Source of the DNA: Stenotrophomonas maltophilia
GTDB lineage: Bacteria; Pseudomonadota; Gammaproteobacteria; Xanthomonadales; Xanthomonadaceae
NCBI RefSeq assembly: GCF_039555535.1
Contig: NZ_CP154630.1
Location: forward strand, 124,001 to 188,000
Reading direction: 5' to 3'
Length of the DNA: 64,000 nt
In this document: positions 1-11,700 of the stretch, piece after piece
How positions within the stretch are numbered: position 1 is the first letter of the stretch
Layout: the number at the start of each line of letters is the position of its first letter
The notes under the pieces: generated by a model
Seen by the model: the letters and a program-made list of their open reading frames with translations, nothing else
What the model was told of the DNA's origin: nothing
Databases searched by the model: none
Program-made: the position numbers and the translations under genes

Positions 1-596
1 TGCTGTGGGTGGGCTGGTTCGGCTTCAACGCAGGCTCGGCGGCAGCGGCCGATACCGTGGCCTCGCTGGCCTTCCTCAATACCGTACTGGCCACGGCAGC
101 GGCCGTGCTCGGCTGGACGCTGGTGGAAGCGATCAGCAAGGGCAAGCCGTCGGCACTGGGTGCCGCCTCGGGCGCGGTGGCCGGCCTGGTCGGCATCACC
201 CCGGCCTGCGGCACCGTCGGCCCGCTTGGCGCGATCATCATCGGCTTTGTCGCCGGCGTGGTCTGCGTCTGGGGGGTGACCGGTCTCAAGCGCCTGCTGA
301 AAGTGGACGACACCGCCGACGTGTTCGGTGTGCACGGTGTCGGCGGCATCGTCGGCGCGATTCTCACCGGTGTGTTCAGTGCACAGTCGCTGGGTGGCAC
401 CAAGGCCGATCTGGATATCGGCCATCAGGTCTGGGTGCAAGTGGTCAGCGTGGGCCTGACCGTGGTGTGGTCGGCGGTGGTGACCACGCTGATCCTGCTG
501 GTGGTGCGCAGCGTGGTCGGCCTGCGCGTGACCGAGGAAGCCGAGCGCACCGGTCTGGACGTCACCTCGCACGGCGAATCGGCCTACGAGGCCTGA
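1..596 (+). CDS. amtB: Ammonium transporter AmtB, 3' part only
   Basis: The reading frame is open from the first base, so this is the C-terminal ~197 residues of a longer gene. It encodes an inner-membrane ammonium/ammonia channel of the Amt/Mep/Rh family. Visible family marks are the segment WVGWFGFNAGSA near the window edge, the GITPACG stretch, and the pore-histidine motif in VFGVHGVGGIVGAILTG, followed by a last hydrophobic helix and a short hydrophilic tail. In related genomes amtB follows a PII gene (glnK/glnB) and is driven by NtrC; here ntrBC lies about 25 kb downstream, with the CDI locus in between. The family call is secure; the upstream neighbours cannot be seen. Confidence 0.95.
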   Translation, partial: LWVGWFGFNAGSAAAADTVASLAFLNTVLATAAAVLGWTLVEAISKGKPSALGAASGAVAGLVGITPACGTVGPLGAIIIGFVAGVVCVWGVTGLKRLLKVDDTADVFGVHGVGGIVGAILTGVFSAQSLGGTKADLDIGHQVWVQVVSVGLTVVWSAVVTTLILLVVRSVVGLRVTEEAERTGLDVTSHGESAYEA

Positions 597-620
597 CCGG
601 TTTCACGGTTTCAAGGGCGT

Positions 621-652
621 CCCGCCACTGCTGCGCTGCACGCAGTGGCGGG
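621..652 (+). terminator. Stem-loop after amtB
   Basis: A perfect 10-bp stem (621-630 with 643-652, CCCGCCACTG/CAGTGGCGGG) and a 12-base loop lie 25 bases after the amtB stop. No T tract follows, so it could be a weak terminator, an RNA-stabilising hairpin, or a small palindromic repeat. The remainder of 597-900 contains no gene I can support; it presumably holds the cdiB promoter. Confidence 0.45.
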
Positions 653-900
653 CGTCAGGTACAGGTTTTCCTTGTGCCACCGGCATCAGTCGACGCAATG
701 ACGGAGCTCTGCTGGTTCCAGTGTAGATCCAGGGCTCTGCCCGCTGGCGGAATACCCTCCGTCGGACATCACACTTTGCCTTGAAGGCTTGCGCCAGCGT
801 GGTTCGCTGGTGCTTTTTCCTGCCACACGATTCCCTTACAGTGCTGCCTCTTCCAGCCGCATCTTCGTCGGTCTGGCAGTCATCAGCAGGGAAAAGCATC

Positions 901-2625
901 GTGGAACAGGGACGTAAAGTACGCAGCCGGGTGTTGCAGTGGCGGTTGTCCGTGGGCGTGGCATTGGCCATCACTGGCCTCCAGGCGCCGGCATGGGCAC
1001 AGACGGTGTCACCGGAGCAGGAACTGCTCCGGCAGCAGGAGCGCGAGCGCGTGCTGCGTGAACAGCAGGAATCCACACCGGATGTGCGCCTGCAGCCAGC
1101 CACCGAAGACCTCGGCCGCCTGCCGGTTGATGAGTCGCCCTGTTTCACCATCACCACCATCGCGCTGCAGGGCGAGCTTGCCGACCGCTTCCGCTGGGCG
1201 CTGGCGGCAGCCGATCCCCGCAGCAATCCCGCCACCGGGCGCTGCCTGGGTACGGCGGGCGTGGACATCGTGATGAAGCGCGTGCAGAACGCGATCATCG
1301 AGCGCGGCTACGTCACCACCCGCATCCTTGCCGCACCACAGGACCTGAAGACCGGCGTGCTGATGCTCACGGTCGTGCCAGGGCGGGTCAACGCCATCCG
1401 CTTCGCGGACGGAGAAGGCCGTACCCCCACCCTCTGGAATGCGATGCCGGTGACGCGTGGCGAGGTGCTGAACCTGCGTGACATCGAGCAGGCGCTGGAG
1501 AACCTGCAGCGCGTGCCGACCGCCTCGGTGGACATACAGATCGCGCCACCGGCCGATGGCGCGGCCGCCAAACCCGGCGAAAGCGACCTGGTGATCAGCT
1601 GGAAGCAGGCGCGTCCGGTACGCGTCAACCTGACCCTGGACGATGCCGGCAGCCAGAGCACGGGCAAGATGCAGGCCGGTGCCACGGTGTCGGTGGACAA
1701 CCCTGCGGGCCTGAGCGATCTGTTCTACGTCAACGTGGGCAGATCGCTGTTCAACGGCAGCGAACGTGGCACCGACAGTTGGGCGGCGCACTACAGCGTA
1801 CCGCTGGGCGGTTGGCTGCTGGGTGCCAACGCCAGCAAGTACGACTATGAGCAGACCGTTGCCGGTGCGTTCGAGAACTACGTCTACAGCGGCTCCAGCC
1901 GCAATGCGGAACTGCGGCTGACCCGCATGCTGTTCCGCAACGCGCATGCCAAGACCAGCATGTACGCGCGTGGCTGGTACCGCGAATCGGACAACTTCAT
2001 CAACGATACCGAGATCGAAGTGCAGCGCCGGCGTATGGCCGGCTGGGAGCTGGGCCTGGGCCACCGTCACTTCATCGGCAAGGCGACACTGGATGTGAAC
2101 CTGGCGTACCGCAAGGGTACCGGTGCCTTCAACGCGTTGCGTGCGCCGGAAGAGGCGTTTGGCGAAGGCACGGCGCATGGCCGCATCTATACCGCGGACG
2201 CGCAGCTGGTCCTGCCGCTGCAGTGGGGCAAGCAGAGCCTGCGCTACATCGGCAGCTGGCGTGCGCAGTGGAACCGCTCGCCATTGGTGCCGCAGGACCG
2301 GTTCTCCATTGGTGGCCGCTACACCGTGCGTGGCTTTGATGGCGAAATGTCGCTGACCGGTGAGCGTGGCTGGTTGCTGCGCAATGAAGTGGGCGTGCCC
2401 CTGGGCGGCGGCGTGGAGGCCTACGTCGCCGTTGATCACGGGCGTGTCGCCGGCCCGTCCACGGCCCGACTGCTGGGCGACCGGCTCACCGGTACGGCCC
2501 TCGGGCTTCGCGGTGGCACCCGCCACATCAACTGGGATGCGTTCGTCGGCAGCCCGCTGTCCAAGCCGCGTGGCTTCCAGACCGCCTACACCACCTTCGG
2601 AATGAACCTGGGCGTCTCGTTCTGA
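901..2625 (+). CDS. cdiB: Two-partner secretion outer-membrane transporter (CdiB/FhaC/ShlB family)
   Basis: A TpsB-type Omp85 transporter that exports the large partner encoded next. I chose the GTG at 901 because it gives a proper signal peptide (basic start, hydrophobic VGVALAITGL core, cleavage after AWA at about residue 33) and 574 residues, usual for the family; the frame is open further upstream to 781. After the signal comes a Gln/Glu/Arg-rich helix (about 38-57), two POTRA-like regions (about 80-235), then a beta-barrel region to the C terminus. The signature YTVRGF is present near residue 480, and the protein ends in Phe as outer-membrane barrels do. It lies 99 bases before cdiA, as expected for a B-A-I operon. 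Confidence 0.93.
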   Translation: MEQGRKVRSRVLQWRLSVGVALAITGLQAPAWAQTVSPEQELLRQQERERVLREQQESTPDVRLQPATEDLGRLPVDESPCFTITTIALQGELADRFRWALAAADPRSNPATGRCLGTAGVDIVMKRVQNAIIERGYVTTRILAAPQDLKTGVLMLTVVPGRVNAIRFADGEGRTPTLWNAMPVTRGEVLNLRDIEQALENLQRVPTASVDIQIAPPADGAAAKPGESDLVISWKQARPVRVNLTLDDAGSQSTGKMQAGATVSVDNPAGLSDLFYVNVGRSLFNGSERGTDSWAAHYSVPLGGWLLGANASKYDYEQTVAGAFENYVYSGSSRNAELRLTRMLFRNAHAKTSMYARGWYRESDNFINDTEIEVQRRRMAGWELGLGHRHFIGKATLDVNLAYRKGTGAFNALRAPEEAFGEGTAHGRIYTADAQLVLPLQWGKQSLRYIGSWRAQWNRSPLVPQDRFSIGGRYTVRGFDGEMSLTGERGWLLRNEVGVPLGGGVEAYVAVDHGRVAGPSTARLLGDRLTGTALGLRGGTRHINWDAFVGSPLSKPRGFQTAYTTFGMNLGVSF

Positions 2626-2724
2626 CGCCTGCACATGACCGGCCTGCGCAGTCCCCTGCGCGGCCAACACGATGCCGCAGCCTGCTGCGCATACAACCCA
2701 ACAGCACCGAAAGGAATCAGCGCC

Positions 2725-5700
2725 GTGAACAAAGTCTACCGTCTGGTCTTCAACCGTACGCTCGGCGTCATGCAGGTCGCCTCCGAGCTGGTCAACGCTG
2801 CACACGGCGGGGTAGACCACCGCGGCGGCAATACCGTCGGCACCCTGCGGCCGATCAGTTTCGCGCTCTGGCTGGTGCTGGGCTGGGTGGGATTGGTGCA
2901 GCCGCTGTCCGCGCAGCAGGCGCCGGCCGATCCCGGCCGTATTGCCGCCGACCCCGGCGCACCGGCAAACCAGCGCCCGACGGTGATCACCTCGGCCAAC
3001 GGCACGCCGCAGGTGAACATCACCACGCCCAGCGCCGGCGGTGTGTCGCGCAACACCTACCAGCAGTTCGACGTCGGCCAGCAGGGTGTCATCCTCAACA
3101 ACTCGCGCGGCGACGTGCAGACCCAGCTGGGTGGCTGGGTGCAGGGCAATCCGTGGCTGGCCACCGGTACCGCGCGTGTCATCCTCAACGAGGTCAACAG
3201 CAGCAACCCCAGCCACCTCAATGGCTACGTGGAGGTCGCGGGTGCGCGGGCGCAGGTGGTCATCGCCAACCCGGCCGGCATCCAGGTCAATGGCGCAGGC
3301 TTCCTCAACGCCAGCCGGGTGACCCTCACCACCGGCACGCCGATCGTCACCAATGGCGTGCTGGACGGGTATCGCGTGGAAGGCGGCAGCATCGGAGTCG
3401 GTGGTGCAGGCCTGGATACCAGTCGCGCCGACTACACCGACATCATCACCCGTTCGTTGCAGGTCAACGCCGGCATCTGGGCCAACCAGCTGCAGGCCAG
3501 CCTGGGAAGCAACGTGGTCAGTGCCGACCACAGCAGTGTCCAGGCGCAGAAGCCGGCTTCTGCGGCGCCCGTCTTCGCGCTGGACGTGGGCGCACTGGGC
3601 GGCATGTACGCCAATCGGATCTGGCTGGTCGGCAACGAACACGGCGTGGGCGTGCGCAACGCCGGCAAGATCGGCGCGCAGGCCGGTGAACTGGTGGTCA
3701 CCGCCGATGGCCGGCTGGAGAATGTCGGCGCGATGCATGCGCAGCAGGACACCCGCATCGACGCCAGCGGCGGGATTGCCAATGCCGGCACGCTCAGTGC
3801 CGAGCGCGAGCTGCGCGTGCAGACCCCGGTAGACGTCGACAATAGTGGTGGCACGCTCAATGCGCGCCGCATCGAAGTGAACGCCGATGCGCTGCGCAAT
3901 CGTGGCGGCAGCATTGAACAGCTCGGAACGCAGGCGCTGCAGCTGCAGGCGGCCGATGTCAGCAATCTGCAGGGCCGCATCGGCAACGTGGCCAGCGTCT
4001 CGCCGGGTACCGGCACCGGTACCCCGCCTGGCACCGGTACGCCCGGAACCGGGACGCCGGGTACGGGCAATCCGGGCACCGGCGCGCCCGGCACGGGTAC
4101 CCCGGGCACCGGCTCTCCGGGCACCGGCACCCCGCCGGTCACGCCGCTCCCGCCCCTGGCAACCGGCATGCTCAACATCGCCGGAACCCTGAGCAACGAC
4201 GGTGGCCGCATTGAAGCCAGCGGTGACCTGCAGCTCAGCGCCCGCAACAGCCTCGACAACAGCGACGGTACGCTGGGCGCCAGTACCCTGCAGGTACAGG
4301 GACAGGCGCTGCGCAACATGCGCGGCACCCTGCAGGTCCAGGGACAGGCGCTGCGCAACATGCGCGGCACCCTGCAGGTCCAGGGTGCGGCCAGCGCGCA
4401 GGTGCAGCAGCTGGACAACAGCGCCGGCCGCATGACCTTCGCCCGTGGCTTCGAGTTGAAGGCGCAGTCGGCGATCAATCGTGGCGGCAGCCTTGCCCAC
4501 GGTGGCAGCGCGGCGACGACCTGGACGATCGGTCAGCTCGACAACGGCGAGGGCAGCATCTCCAGCAATGCCACGCGCCTGGGTCTGGACATCGGCACCC
4601 TGGTCAACACGAAGGGCAACATCAACCACGCCGGCAGCGAAGGGCTACTGCTGCGAGCGGAGGTACTGGAGGGTGTACAGGGCAGCATCGCTACCGCAGG
4701 CGCGGCAGACCTGCTGCTGGGTCGTGCCGACCACCGCGGCGCGCAGCTGGTCGCCCGCCAGCTCGAGCTGACGGCACGGGATTTCGACAACCGTGGTGGC
4801 CGCGTGCTGTCCACCGGCCAGCAGGCCAGTACGCTCAGCGTGCGCAATCATCTGGACAACAGCGACGGTGGCCTGCTGGCCAGCAATGCCGACCTGCAGA
4901 TCGACGCAGCATCCTTTGGCAATGCCGCAGGTACCGTGCAGCAGGCGGGTACCGGCAACCTGCGCATCACCACCGCCAACCTGCAGGGCCAGGGCGGCAC
5001 CGTCCTCAGCAACGGTACCCTGCAGCTGCACGGCGATACCCTCAACCTGCGCAATGGCACCACCGCTGCACAGCGCATCGATGTGCGTGCCGGCGACCTG
5101 ACCACCGCGGGCGGCACGCTGACCTCGACGGGCAGTGATGCATTGCGCCTGCAGGTCGCGCGCACCCTGGACAACAGCGGCGGCACCGTGGGTGCCAATG
5201 GTGCGCTGGACATCAACGGCGGCACCGTCATCAACGATGGCGGCAAGCTGATCGCCGCAGGCACCGGCACCAGCCGCATCCATGCCAGCCAGCGGCTGCA
5301 GAACCAGCGCGGCCTGCTGTCCGGCAATGGCGACCTGGACATCACGGCCGATGGCCTGCTGAACGAGGGCGGCAGCATCGACCACGCCGGCACCGGCACG
5401 CTGAAGATCAACGCGACCTCGGTGCAGGGGACCGGTGGCAGCATTGCCAGCAACGGTCAGCTGCAGTTGAGCGGGCAGCAGCTGGACCTGCAGAAGGGCA
5501 GCACCCGCGCCCGTGACGTGAAGATCGATGCTGCCGGGCTGGACATCAGTGGCGGCAGCCTGCTGTCACTGGGCGAAAATGCGATGCAGCTGCAGGTGCA
5601 GGGCCTGCTGCGCAACGACGGCGGCAGCATCAGTGCCAACGGCGCCCAGCAGATCCACGCGGGCGCGCTGTCCAACCGCGGCGGCGCGCTCAACTCGGCC

Positions 5701-8700
5701 GGTACCGCGGCGTCGCAGATCCGGGTCGACGGCACGCTCGACAACAGCGGCGGCAGCATTGCCAGCAATGCGGGCAACCTGCAGCTGCAGAGCGGCGCCC
5801 TGATGAACGCAGGTGGCACGCTCAGCCATGCAGGTACCGCCGGCCTGGTCATCGACACCGGGCGCCTGGACGGCGCGAAGGGACAGATCGCCACCGCCGG
5901 CGCACTGCAGCTCAACGCGGCCGAAGTCGATCACCAGGGCGCGTCGCTGACCGCCACGCAACTGGACATCACGGCAGCCGGGTGGAACAACCGGGGCGGA
6001 CGCATCGTCGCCACTGGCACCGGCAGCAATACGCTGCGCGTGCAGGGCACGCTGGACAACGGCAATGGCGGCACCCTCGCCAGCAACGGCAACCTGGATA
6101 TCCACGCGCGCACCTTCGGCAATGCCGGGGGAACCGTGCAGCAGGCCGGTTCCGGCAGCCTGGCCATCACCACGCAGGACCTGACCGGTGCCGGCGGCAC
6201 CCTGCTCAGCAATGGTTCGCTGGACCTGCAGGGCGACAGCCTCGATCTGCGCGAGGGCACCACGACGGCGCAACGCATCAGCATCGATGGTGACAGCGTG
6301 ATCACGGCAGGTGGTCAGTTGAGCGCGCTGGGCGCCCAGCCCCTTCAGCTGCAGGCCCGCAGCCTGCTCGACAATACCGGCGGAACGCTGGGCAGCAATG
6401 GCGCCATCGACGTACGCGCAGGGCGCTTTGTCAACGACCATGGCAAGCTGATTGCGGCCGGTGAAGCGGCCTCTGCGATCCGGGCTGCACAGCTGGAGAA
6501 CCGCAGCGGCTCGATCTCTGCCAACGGCAACCTGCACATCGAGGCGGAAACACTGTCGGGCCAGGGCGGGAGCATCGGTACTGCCCGCGCGCTGGATCTG
6601 CAGGGCGGGTCGTTGGACCTGCGCGGCGGTACCGTGGCGGCCGAGCAGCTCGACATCGTGGCCGGCAGCCTGGACAACAGTGCGGGTGCGCTGCGCGCTA
6701 CGGGCAGTGGAACGCTGGCGATGCAGATCAGCGGTCGCTTGGCCAACGACGCTGGCACCATCGCCAGCAACGGTGCCCAGAACATTCAAGCCGGCGAGCT
6801 TTCCAACCGCGGCGGCACGCTCAGTTCGGCAGGCAGCGCTTCCACCGAGCTGCACGTGGATGGCCTGTTCGACAACAGCAACGGCGTGCTGGCCAGCAAT
6901 GGTGCGGCGCTGAAGATCGACGCCGGCAGCATGGCCAACGTCAAGGGCACGCTCAGCCATGCCGGCAGCCAGGGCCTGCTGCTGCGCACCGGGCAACTGG
7001 ATGGCCAGGGCGGCACCATCGCCAGCGCGGGCGCCATCACCCTGCAGGCGGGCAGCGTGGACCATCGCGGCGCCACCCTGCAGGCCGAGCGCATCGCGCT
7101 GGACGCACAGTCCTTCGACAACCGGGCCGGCAAGGTCATGGCGACGGGTGCGGAGGGCAGCCGGATCGACGTGGTCGGCAGCCTGGACAACGGCGGGGGG
7201 GGCCTGCTGGCCAGCAATGGCGACCTGGGCATCCAGGCGGCGGTGTTCGGCAATGCCGGCGGTACCGTGCAGCACGCTGGCGAAGGCGTGCTGTCGATCA
7301 ATGCTGGAACGCTCAACGGTACGGGCGGCACGCTGGTCAGCAATGGCAGCCTGCTGCTCAAGGGCACCACCACCGACCTGCGGGCGGGTGTCACCTCGGC
7401 CAAGCGGATCGAGGTGGATACCGGCACCCTGATCACCGCCGGCGGCACGCTGACCGCGACCGGCGGCGACATGCTGCGGCTGAGCGCGCGCGAACGCATC
7501 GACAACAGCGGCGGCACCGTATCCAGCAACGGTGGGCTGGACCTGCGCAGCGCCGTGCTGGTCAATGCTGGCGGTACGCTGCAGTCCGCCGGCACCGCAG
7601 CGAGCCAGCTGAGCATCGGCCAGGACCTCAACAACCGTGGCGGCCGCATTCTGGCCAACGGTGGGCTCGGCATCACCTCAGGCAGCATCGACAACCAGGG
7701 CGGCACGCTGCACAGCGCAGCACGCCTGGTGGCAAAGGCCGATGGCCTGCTCGACAACAGCAACAAGGGCGTGATTGCCAGCGGCGCGGGCATGCAGCTG
7801 GCAGCGGCTTCGCTGGACAATCGCACCGGCAGCATCGAGCAGGCGGGCGACAGCCTGTTGCAGATCGATGCCGACACGCTGCAGGGTCATGCCGGCCGCA
7901 TCGTCAGCAATGGCGAGCTGCAACTGAAGGGCGAGACCATCGATCTCAGTGCGGGCACCACGGCCGCGCAGCAGGTCAGCATCGAGGCCGGCCAGCTGGA
8001 CAACACGGCGGGTACGCTGAACGCTACCGGCAACCAGGCGATGTCGCTGCAGGTACGCGGCGCGCTGGGCAATGACGGCGGCACCATCGCTGCCAACGGT
8101 GCGCAGCAGATCAGCGCCGGTTCGCTGTCGAATGCGGGCGGTACCTTGAGCTCGGCAGGTACGTCCGACAGCCGGATCACCGTCACCGGCCGTTTCAACA
8201 ACGGCGGCGGCACCCTCGCCAGCAATGCCGGCAACCTGCGTGTCGATGCCGGGCAGCTGGTCAATGCCGCGGGCAGCATCGTCCATGCAGGGAAGGGCGT
8301 ATTGACCTTACAGGCCACCCAGCTGGACGGCGCCGGCGGCAGCATCGCCACGGCAGGCGGATTGCAGCTGGATGCGGTGACCGTGGACCATCGCGGCGCC
8401 ACCCTCACTGCCGATCACTTCGCCCTCAACGCCGACCGCTTCGACAACCAGAACGGCAAGCTGCTGGCGACGGGCACGCAGGCCAGCACCGTGCAGGCCA
8501 CCACGTCACTGGACAATGGCGGCAACGGCCTGATCGCCAGCAATGGTGACCTGACACTGACCAGTGCAGTGTTCGGCAATGCCGGCGGCACCGTGCAGCA
8601 GGCTGGCACCGGCATGCTGGCCATCAACACACACACCTTGAATGGCCAGGGCGGCAAGCTGCTCAGCAATGGCGCCCTGCAGTTGACCGGCGAAACCACC

Positions 8701-11700
8701 GACCTGCGTGACGGCACGCTGTCGGCTACCCGCATCGCCGTGGATACAGGCACGCTGCTCAACGCGGGCGGTTCGATCATCGCCTCTGGCAGCGATGCAT
8801 TGAAGGTGTCCGCGCGCGACAGGCTGGACAACAGCGGTGGCACGCTTGCCGGCAATGGCACGCTGGATCTGCGCAGCGCGCAGCTGCTCAACAACCGGGG
8901 CACGATCCAGGCTGCCGGCGGCGGTATCAGCACCCTGGCGATCACCCACGCGCTGGAGAATCGCGGTGGCCGCATCCTGACCACAGGAGACGCCACCCTC
9001 ACCGCAGGCGCGTTCGACAATCGCGGCGGCATCGTGCACAGCGATGGCAGCAGCGCATTGACCGTGCGCGTCGACGGCCTGCTCGACAACAGCGACAAGG
9101 GCACCCTGTCTGCCGGAGGCGCACTGCTGGCCGAGGCACAGTCCATCAACAACGATAGTGGCACCGTGGCTGCTGGTCAGGACATGCAGCTGACCAGCGC
9201 CGATGCGCTGCGCAACCAGGGCGGCCTGGTCCAGGCCGGCAAGCACCTGCAGGTCTCGGCCAGCGGCCTGAACAACAACAGTGGCCGGATCATCGCCAAC
9301 GACCTGCAGCTGGATACCCGCGGCCAGGCGCTGGACAACCGCAGCGGCATCATTGCCAGTCTTTCCGGAAACGCAGAGCTGCGCAGCGGTGCCCTGGACA
9401 ACACAGGCGGCCTGCTGCAGTCGGCGGCAGCCCTCAGCATCAACACCGCCGGACAGCGGCTGATCAATGCCGGTTCCAACGGCAACGGCATTGTCAGCAG
9501 TGGCACGCTGCAGATCCGCAGCGGCGATCTGGACAACCGTGGTGGCGCGGTGTCCGCCAAGGCCGGTGCCGACGTGCAGGCCATCAACATCGACAACAGT
9601 GGCGGCGGCTCGCTGGTGAGTGCGGCCGACCTGCTGCTGCGCGCGCAGCAGCTGGCCAACACCGGTGGCAGCGTGACCGCCGGTGGCAATGCCGACATCA
9701 GCTTGCAGGGCGCGCTGCTCAACAGTGGCGGCCTGGTGGCCGCGACCGGCCGCCTCGACCTGCAGGCCGGCCATGTCGACAACCGCAATACGCTCAGCCC
9801 GGGCAATGGTCCTGCACTGGGGTTGCAGGGCAAGACCCTGCAGGTGACCACCAGCAACCTGGACAACCAGAACGGCCAGGTGATTGCCGACAACCTCGTA
9901 CTGCAGGTGAACCAGCGCCTGGACAACAGCGATGGCCTGGTGTCGGCGGCGCTGGGCTCCGATGTCCGCGCCGATACCCTGGTCAACAGCGGCGGCACCC
10001 TGGTGGCCGGCAGGCAGCAGACCCTCCGCACCCGCGAGATCATTGGTGATGGCCGGCTGATGTCGCAGGGTGACATGACTCTGGAGCTGGGCCAGAGCCA
10101 CACCAACCGTGGCGAGATGGTGGCCAACGGCACGCTGAGCCTGTCCATCCAGGGCAACCTGGACAACACCGGCAAGCTGGCCGGCGCCAACGTCAACATC
10201 AATGCGGGCAACATCACCAACGCCTCCACCGGCGAGATCAGCAGCATCGGCCTGACCCGCCTTGCAGCGGGCGGCGCACTGGTCAACTACGGCCTGCTGG
10301 ACGGCAACGTCACCCATATTACCGCCGCGACCGTCGACAACATCGGCAGCGGCCGCATCTACGGTGACCGCGTCGCCATCCAGGCAAGTTCGCTCAACAA
10401 CCTGGCAGCCAACATCGGCGGCGTGGACCGTGCAGGTACCATCGCCGCGCGCCAGCGCCTGGACCTCGGCGTCGGCACGCTGACCAACAGCGGCAAGAGC
10501 CTGATCTTCAGCGATGGCGACGCTGCCATCGGCGGTGCCCTGAACGGCCTGGGCGCGGTAGGCAGCGCCCAGAAGGTGGACAACATCGGCTCCACCATCG
10601 AGGTCAGCGGCAACCTGGACCTGTCCGCGCTGGCGGTGAACAACATCCGCGAGAACGTGGTCGTGGAGAAGGTCACCACCGTGCATGCACCGGTGCGGCT
10701 GGAACAACCCGGCTGGTTCAAGAACGCCAACAACAACAACCGGGATTTCCGCGCTACCTCGAATTACCAGCCGTATGAGATCTACTACCTCAACCCGGCG
10801 GACATCCTCGAAGACACCCCCTATGTCACTCCGGATGGCCAGCAGATCCGCAAGGCGGTGATCCGGCTGTCCAGCAACACCAGCGCCTATGCGTTCGCCC
10901 GCGGTGGCGTGCATGGCGCACGCGCGTCACGTGAGCGCCTGAGCGTGCAGGACGGCACGGTCACGATCTATTACGTCAGCCGCGCCGACAACCGCAACAA
11001 TCCCGATCAGCTTGGCGCAGGCGCGGAAGATCCCTTCCGCGATCTGTCCACCCGTGGTCCGGGGTCGCCGCCGATCGAGTACGTGACCGATACCCTTCGG
11101 TACAACAACGCCTACGGCACCTGCACCACGACCTGCGTGCAGATCATCACCTATCCGGACTATGACAATCCGGACGCGACGCTGATCAACATGCAGCGTC
11201 ACCCGCAGGAGACCAGCGGCAACGAGAAGACCCGCATTGCCACCCGCACCACCGTGGAAGACGTGGTGGTTTCGGCAGGAAACAACGCCGTGATCAACGC
11301 GGGCGGCAGCATGCGGATCAGCACCGATCGGCTGGAGAACCGTTTCGCCAACATCGCCGCGGGTCGCGACCTGGCCATCGTCGGCCTGAACCGCGATCAG
11401 TCCGAGGTGATCAATGCTGCCGAGCAGCTGACCCGTACCAGCACCTTCGACAACCAGTCCATCACCTACGGTGGCTCCTCCAGCCGCTGGAAGGCGGCAC
11501 CGATCACCGAGAAGACCGGCGCGCTGGGTTCGTCGATAACCGCCGGTGGCAAGCTCACCATCGATGTCGGCAACCTGCGCAACGACAACAACGGGGGCAG
11601 CAACCCCAACGCCGGTGGTGGCAAGGGCACCGCGCAGCTGGATACCAACGGCCGCGGTGCAGGTGCGGTCGGCCCCGGCGCGGGCAGCGTGCAGGGGCCC

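Noticed and set aside
4001-4158. CRISPR-like regular repeat
   Set aside because: Units are 6-15 bases, in frame, coding Gly-Thr-Pro, with no unique spacers; it is a protein linker repeat.
1009-4629. A 1206-codon open frame on the minus strand across cdiB and the start of cdiA
   Set aside because: It lies wholly opposite two strongly supported genes, has shadow-like Arg/Ala/Gly/Asp-rich composition with repeated phrases mirroring the cdiA repeats, and has no ribosome site. GC-rich third positions keep antisense frames open.
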